Assembly (NCBI GenBank): GCA_000310025.1
Contig: FN649740.1
Location: 2,688,734 to 2,752,733 of the forward strand
Length of the DNA: 64,000 nucleotides
Direction: 5' to 3'
Source: Ectocarpus siliculosus
Lineage: Eukaryota; Sar; Phaeophyceae; Ectocarpales; Ectocarpaceae
In this document: piece after piece, positions 58,689 through 64,000 of the stretch
How the letters are laid out: every line of letters begins with the position of its first letter
Numbering within the stretch: the first letter of the stretch is position 1
The notes under the pieces: generated by a model
The model's database searches: none
Told to the model about the DNA's origin: nothing
What the model saw: only the letters and a program-made list of their open reading frames with translations
Made by a program: the position numbers and the translations under genes

Positions 58689-61600
58689 CTACCTCCCTGG
58701 TACCCCAGGCACCCCGCCCGCCGCTGGACCCCCCACCCCCCCCTGCTGCGCCGCTAGGCTCTCCTCTGCTCGCTTGAGGATCACACCGACCTGTGCGACA
58801 AGCGGCAAAAAGACAGGACCCGTTATAGCAAACGTACAACGACAAGTTGTCACAGGCGGCTGGTGGGCGCCGGTACGCCAACTTGCCCTTTAGTCAGCTA
58901 AATACCTTCACTGCATAAAAAATTCTCCGTCTGTCTGTCTGTCTGTCTCTCTCTCCCCCCATCTCCCTCCCTATCACTGTTTGGCGATACAAGCAGAGGA
59001 TGGTCGAGACATCACGAATCTACCAATGTATCTTAAGCTATGCTACTCTTGTCGAGTTGAATTTGAACGTGTTCTCGTTGAGGCCCGCGCAGTGGGACGT
59101 TCCCAGCAAGCAGTAACTCAGGGAAACCTTGACACCAACGGCAATAGCACTCTATCCTCCCTTGTCTTCTGCGATGTCGGTCTAAATCACCGGGTGTCAG
59201 GGTGTGTGTGTGGAAAAAACGTCCGCGGCGAAACCCTGCAGTTAACCATCGATTTCCTACCGAATGGTTGATCTAAATGGAGATATCTATCGAGGCGCGA
59301 GGGATGACCCCTCTATTTTAGGCCAATCGAAGCGGTTGCATGCTCATGCTCGAACATGCGATGTCTTTTCCTCCTCCCTACTGCGGTTCTAGGCTGGCAT
59401 GCTCTACTTCCTGGCTGAACAACATTTCCGTCATGGTTGTCATAAGCAGGGAGCTCCAGGCAGTATAGCTAGCAACACTTCGAAGCAACACTGGGTGTAA
59501 GCTTGGCAAAGAAACGAACACCCTCCCTTGACAGTGTAGGTACGATTGGGCATCGGTGATCGGTCCTGTGGGCACAATGATCCGTCCTCTCCAGGACGCG
59601 TGGTCAATAGCCTAACCGTTTAGGCACAAAACATATAAGTACACCCCCTCCCCCCCCTGGTGTTTGTTATCGGGGTTGGGTTTTCGTCCCTTGGCAACGA
59701 TGCTGTAAAACAAGCCGATCACTTCGTGAGCTCGGCAACCAGGTTACCGGGGTTTTTTGCCTCTGCTTCTTTTTTTTTGCGGTGACCATTATGGTGGTCG
59801 AGTAGATCATGTTGTGCGGGGTGGAGAACCCTCACTCCGCGCAAGGGGGATGATCGCACCACGTTGTGTTAAAATTGGTCAAGCACCCTCGAGGCAGTTA
59901 CATAATGCTTATAACTGTCTCTGGAGATGAAAGCACCAGAAAATAAATTAAGTCATACGCAGCTGTCATCCGTACGCAAGGAAGTAAGCACAGGATGCCG
60001 AACACCCTTAGCAGGATGCAGCGCACCGTTCATGCGACTCGCCAAATACCTCACGGCGCTTCGCGCTTGGTGATGTGAGAGCCTGGTCCGGTGAGAACCC
60101 GGCGTGCTCCGTCCCGGCTTTGTAGGGATGCGAGGTCAATGGTCTAACGACTACGGCATGCACGACTATGAGTACCCCCCCCCGATGGACTTTGCGCCCC
60201 CGGTGTGCCCGTGCACCTGTCTACGCCCCAAAAATACGTTCGTCAAACCCCGTTTGCCAGAGCCTTACATGTTCACCCCTGTAATGGTGCCACAAAACAG
60301 TCTCGTTTGAGGAAGCACCAAGACAAATGCAGCATTTTCTCCTGAACGAGGGAGTGTTGCAGTAGATTTTCATCTGCACACATCGTACACGGTATGCGTA
60401 TGTGTGTATGCATGCATCTTTATCAATATCTTGGTCTCAGCGAGGACTTGTCGGTCTCGCACACACCTTTTCCTGCGCCTCCATGTACTTGCTGACGCAT
60501 CGATCCACGCAGCTCATTTCCCCCACGTTAAGGTCTGACTCCCCGTGCATCTTGACGACGCACTTCTTGAAACACAACCCGCTCATCCTGCCCGCCGAGC
60601 AGATGTTAGGAAGGGAGGGGGGGGGTGAGACATTCGTCGGTAGCTTTATTTGTGGCCGTCGATTACGCGCCCCACATTCTCGACACGGAGGAGCACCGTT
60701 CCCCTCGTCCGTGTCGAAATGTACTCCAAATAGAGATACCACCGATAACCGGGTGCTATTTAGTAGCTTTTCCATCACGCCCACTGCTGTGTTCTACGTG
60801 GAAAAGGGATGTCTTCTCGTCCACTCCTCTTACAGGCGAACGGTAATCTCCTAGTGAACCAAAGCGGGGAAGCGGGGAGGGGGGGATTCATCATGCGTTT
60901 GGCACACAACGCCCCTTCTTCGATAACCGTTGTTGCGTGCCATCCCCGCCGAGATGGCTTGTGGTAGCCCCCTATACTATATGTCATGTGCCGACGTTGA
61001 GTGCAGTATTTGGCACTTCGAATAAAGAGCGTCTGATACTTGTACACCACTGTATTCGCCTGTTCATATGAACGGTTTGGTCAAACACACATACGGTGAG
61101 CTCACATAGCAGCTGTGAAACGAGCTTGCACGAGGCCTCGAAGGGAACACATCGGCAAGGCGTCAGGGCATTCGTTATCAGACTGATCACAGCACCGGCT
61201 CTGGTCACATACGGTGCGCTGCAAATGGAGCCGCGAGCACGGTACGAGCTCGTTCCCCCCGCTGTTCGACCGAAGCGAGGCATGGACAGGTCCCTCCGCA
61301 AGGACACCGATGTCATAATATAATAGTACGCTTTCTGCACTCGCAGCCTGCATCCGACACCGCCAACGCCTGTGGCTTCGCCGCCGCTCTGGTCGTTCGT
61401 ACCTACCGCAGGAGCAACAGTAGTCCTCAACGATCGACCGCTGTTCTTGGGTATTAATCCAACCTGTGCGTTGTTGTGGTGATGATACTTGGCATACAGT
61501 AGTTCTGGTGTGGTGGTGGTCCAACGTAGCTTGTGTCTGTAGACGAACGCACACCCTACAAACAAGAATACCCAGCAAACAGATGAGTGCGAGGGATGCC

Positions 61601-61831
61601 GACCAACCAAACTGGGACTCTGGTTACGCCTGTCCCAACGCCGTCGGTGTTGCCTAGAGAGGCACCTCCGAACAGCAGACATGGCATGCACGAACTAAAG
61701 TACTTGCGAATTACCCAAAATCTGTCTCACTTTGTGAATAGGTCAGAGTACATATCGACCTCCTGCTTGGCGAGATCCATCGGACTGGGCCCCGAAGGCG
61801 GCTCTGGCTCCGAATTCCCGAACCAGCTCAT
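58689..61831 (-). CDS. TIM10: Small Tim protein, Tim10-like (mitochondrial intermembrane space chaperone)
   Basis: Three exons (minus): 61831-61731, 60587-60467 and 58790-58689. All are GT-AG with phases 2 and 0, total 324 nt, 107 residues, TAG at 58691-58689. The ATG begins MSWFGNSEP. The protein has the twin CX3C signature of the Tim9/Tim10/Tim8/Tim13 family: CFKKC (exon 2, about residues 39-43) and CVDRC (about 58-62), preceded by an amphipathic helix ending DMYSDLFTK and followed by [11 protein letters not shown]. These proteins pass hydrophobic precursors across the intermembrane space and are imported by disulfide relay (Mia40). The LxxGExxCxDRC spacing and the YMEAQEKVG end fit Tim10 better than Tim8/13, but the subtype is inferred. 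A Gly/Pro-rich tail of about 17 residues is unusual. Introns 1 and 2 are about 1.1 and 1.7 kb; intron 2 holds the repeats at 59549-60183. Confidence 0.9.
59549..59658 (+). mobile_element. C-tract repeat family, short copy in Tim intron
   Basis: GGTCCTGTGGGCACAATGATCCGTCC..., GACGCGTGGTCAATAGCCTAAC and a terminal C-rich run at 59643-59657. It abuts the long element that follows. Confidence 0.75.
59658..60183 (-). mobile_element. Interspersed element, long copy 2, in Tim intron
   Basis: Reverse complement of most of 9282-9810, including the GGTTTCTCGACCCCGCACAAC-like block, the A-run inside a GGTTACCG / CGGTAACC pair and the GTACTCATAGTCG end beside a C-run (60175-60183). Only one of the three ACAACGTCGTTGCC units of copy 1 is present. 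Confidence 0.78.
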
Positions 61832-62292
61832 CGTCGATAGAGGCTGTGCACGAAGGCAGGGTGGCTGGTCGTGTGTGGGAGACAGGAAGCCTGGCCTGTG
61901 TCGCGCTCGTGCCTGGGGCGCCGTGCGTTGGTGTGCGGGGCGGGGAGCGGCGGAATGGGACAATGGACGGAGGGGGCATGCGGGTTGCGAATAGAGAACC
62001 GGTTCTGAATATCGGGTTTTGTGAGGGGTGAGGGGTACGTCACCAATCACCAAGTTACGAATGTCACTGCACGGCACTGCTGTGCTTCGCTGTGTTGGTT
62101 GACGGACAGGGAGGAGTAGGGCTGGAGACAGGAGGGAAGTGCACGCATACGTACGCGACAAGTAATAACGGCGGCTGAGGCAGAGGAAACTGAGAGGTCC
62201 AAGACGTCAAGGGTCAAGGGGGTCGCGAGCTGAGGTCAGTCTTGCGTATTCGTACTCTCGTTGTCACTCGAAGGAGCTAAATCGTATTACCC
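61832..62292. other. Upstream region of the Tim gene
   Basis: About 460 bp between the Tim start codon and a candidate + strand start at 62293. It could act as a bidirectional promoter. No specific motif is recognised. Confidence 0.35.
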
Positions 62293-62317
62293 ATGGGCAA
62301 GGGCAATGCTATACGGA
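62293..62317 (+). CDS. Candidate first coding exon of a + strand gene
   Basis: ATGGGCAAGGGCAATGCTAT ACGGA is followed directly by GTAAGT, a strong donor, and is preceded by TTACCC before the ATG. It would encode MGKGNAIR and end in phase 1. A later segment ending at about 62632 before GTAAGC could be an exon in the same gene, but the reading frame and acceptor could not be fixed. The product is not recognised. Confidence 0.3.
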
Positions 62318-63177
62318 GTAAGTCGTTTTCGTTCCGGCTCTGGCATCATCAGAGCATTCTCAGCGTAACAAGTAGGGTCCAGATGTGCAGGTGTCGTCCC
62401 TCAACCCGCACTTAAAGATATATCCCTCCAAACGCGGCGTCTACAACCTCCAACGGGAAGTTGTTTAGTTTTTTGGTCCGCGTGCCCCTACTCTGCACCT
62501 GTTTGCATACCACCATCGAGTTTAGAGTGGGAGGTGGGAGGCTTCTGCTGTGTCAACGGCATCGCCGGCGGCAAGGAACCTTTTCTGTGCTGCGAAGCGG
62601 TGCGACCCCTTACATCACACATCGTATCGACGGTAAGCTATTATATACGCGCAACATGTGTTATGTCACGAGCAACACGATGGAGTATGTGCTCGGTACC
62701 CCTACATATCTTATCGATCGAGTACCGGAGTTTGGCCTGCATCATCATTCTTATGTACATCATTTTCTAACCCAAGACACAGTCAGCGTTCCCCCGCGAC
62801 ACACAGCAGCAGTTCTCGTAGCTCCGCCTCGCCCGTTGGTGCAATGGCCGTGGTTCAAGCTCACCGTAAACTCACACTGCTGTCAACTTTATTCGGGGGC
62901 ATGGTTATCTATTTACTCAGGCCAGCCAGGTTTAGAATATCGGATGATTTTCATGTTGTTGGGCACGTCTTCCTCCGTGCAGCGGCAGCGAATATTTTCT
63001 CGCCCTTCATTCTGAGGGGCCGGGCGATGACCCACCCGGGCCGTTTCGAGGTGAAAACACCCGAGGACCACCGACACACCGCCACGTGGTAGAAACGCGC
63101 TCAGCATGCTGTCTTGCTTCACGCTCGGGACTGCTGTAACCAACATCCTAGACGAATGGAACGCCCTTCAAAAAATG
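62318..63177. other. Unassigned stretch
   Basis: A 184-codon + frame covers 62461-63015 without a recognisable domain. It may include exons of the candidate gene starting at 62293. Confidence 0.3.
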
Positions 63178-63214
63178 AGTTGTTGTTGCTGTTGTTGTCT
63201 TCACATTACAAAAA
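63178..63214 (-). repeat. 3' end of a retroposon with (AAC)n-like tail
   Basis: Minus strand TTTTTGTAATGTGAAGAC followed by AAC/AGC units. It matches 5503-5556 and is probably another truncated copy. Confidence 0.5.
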
Positions 63215-63900
63215 TGAGTGCAAGAGATGCGGACGCGGGGGGCAATCGCCTCCGCCCCGCCCTGTTGTGGTAGTAGGTGAATACATGAGAAAATCGTAGC
63301 ACAGCGTTTAGAAGGGGCGTGAAAGACGGCGTACGACATATTTATCACCACGTGTGTTGTGTTGATGCACATGTGCCGGTGTGCCGGGGCGTGGTGATTG
63401 AAAACTACACAAGGTCCAAGAGGGGAACCCGACCGCGGTGCTGCAAGGGATGTTGTTGCGCGCGGTGAACATTGACGTAGAACTAAAGAGTCGAGATGAC
63501 CAGAAATGTTTTTTTTTCCGGCAGGTATTAATTAACAACAGTTTGCAATTGCAATGTAAATAGGAGGAGAGAGGGTGCGCTTGAGGCTGAAAAGAGAGGT
63601 TTGTTCGCGCGTTGTGAGGTAGGTCAACAACCCCTCTCTCAGGCGTGACCACTACTCTTTGACCACTACTCTTCACAGGGTGTGGCGTAGCCATGAAATC
63701 AGATCCCGAATACGCATCCAGACTCGAGTTCAAGTCCGGAAGAGTCACGGATTTCTCGTTTTGATTGGGTAGCAAAAAGACACTCTCCCCCCATTGATTC
63801 TTCCGAGGCATGCGTATCTTGCACCACATGCGCGCGCCGCGCGCACGTGCCACCTCCCCCAATCCCACACAACACACCTTCCTCCGTCGCACACCAAAGC
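63215..63900. other. No supported gene
   Basis: A 194-codon minus frame (63308-63892) is open but low in features. Nothing is assigned. Confidence 0.35.
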
Positions 63901-63902
63901 AA

Positions 63903-63952
63903 GTGAGAGAAAGAGACAGAGAGAGAGAGAGATGGGGGGGGGGGGGGGGGGG
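63903..63952 (+). repeat. GA-rich microsatellite followed by a G-run
   Basis: GAGAGAAAGAGACAGAGAGA... then about 18 G. The window ends shortly after in a C-run (63991-64000). Confidence 0.85.
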
Positions 63953-64000
63953 ACCCCAAACGGGGGTGCCCCAATCCTTAAAACCATTACCCCCCCCCCC

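Noticed and set aside
63308-63892. 194-codon minus frame
   Set aside because: No domain or splice support. Its composition matches neighbouring non-coding sequence.

Overview
This is a nuclear genomic window from a eukaryote with intron-rich, GC-rich genes. Exons are mostly 60-400 bp, introns are GT-AG and several hundred bp to over 1 kb, alanine, glutamine and glycine tracts are common, CAG/CTG repeats lie inside coding exons, and tRNA-derived retroposons occur. The style fits a stramenopile, most likely a brown alga of the Ectocarpus type, but that assignment is inference from texture and not from a diagnostic gene. There is one 100-base N gap, and the sequence left of it is a corrupted duplicate of the sequence right of it.

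Layout, left to right. 326-5486 (+): a coiled-coil gene whose C-terminal half resembles CCDC148. 5.5-8.4 kb: intergenic, with short repeats. 14250-8407 (-): a PX-domain protein with a very long low-complexity tail holding three 258-bp coding repeats; its 5' end was not found. 14.3-26.9 kb: no intact gene. This stretch is a repeat nest with a fold-back element, two copies of a tRNA-derived SINE, two GGTACCGCC minisatellites, a 218-bp tandem array, a small terminal-inverted-repeat element and a decayed hAT transposase. 43468-26930 (-): a 22-exon gene that reads in consistent phase as one 1,825-residue protein with J domain, ankyrin repeats, UBA domain, polyQ/low-complexity regions and a PAM2 motif. 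43.5-47.6 kb: intergenic, with repeats. 55157-47608 (-): a gene with an N-terminal zinc-binding CxxC cluster and a C-terminal IQ-like motif, whose middle exons are only partly resolved. 61831-58689 (-): a three-exon small mitochondrial Tim protein, Tim10-like. 61.8-64 kb: intergenic, with one candidate first exon on the + strand.

The genes do not form an operon or an obvious pathway. The most notable is the J-ANK-UBA-PAM2 protein. Its domains would couple Hsp70 (J domain), ubiquitin (UBA) and poly(A)-binding protein (PAM2) in one chain, which suggests a role where translation or mRNP biology meets protein quality control. I know of no named family with this domain order.

The repeat landscape links the loci. 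One C-tract-ended repeat family occurs at least five times: in an intron of the PX gene, an intron of the J-domain gene, twice in intron 2 of the Tim gene, and once between genes. Gene models were made by hand from reading frames, splice motifs and intron phase. They were not checked against transcripts or databases.
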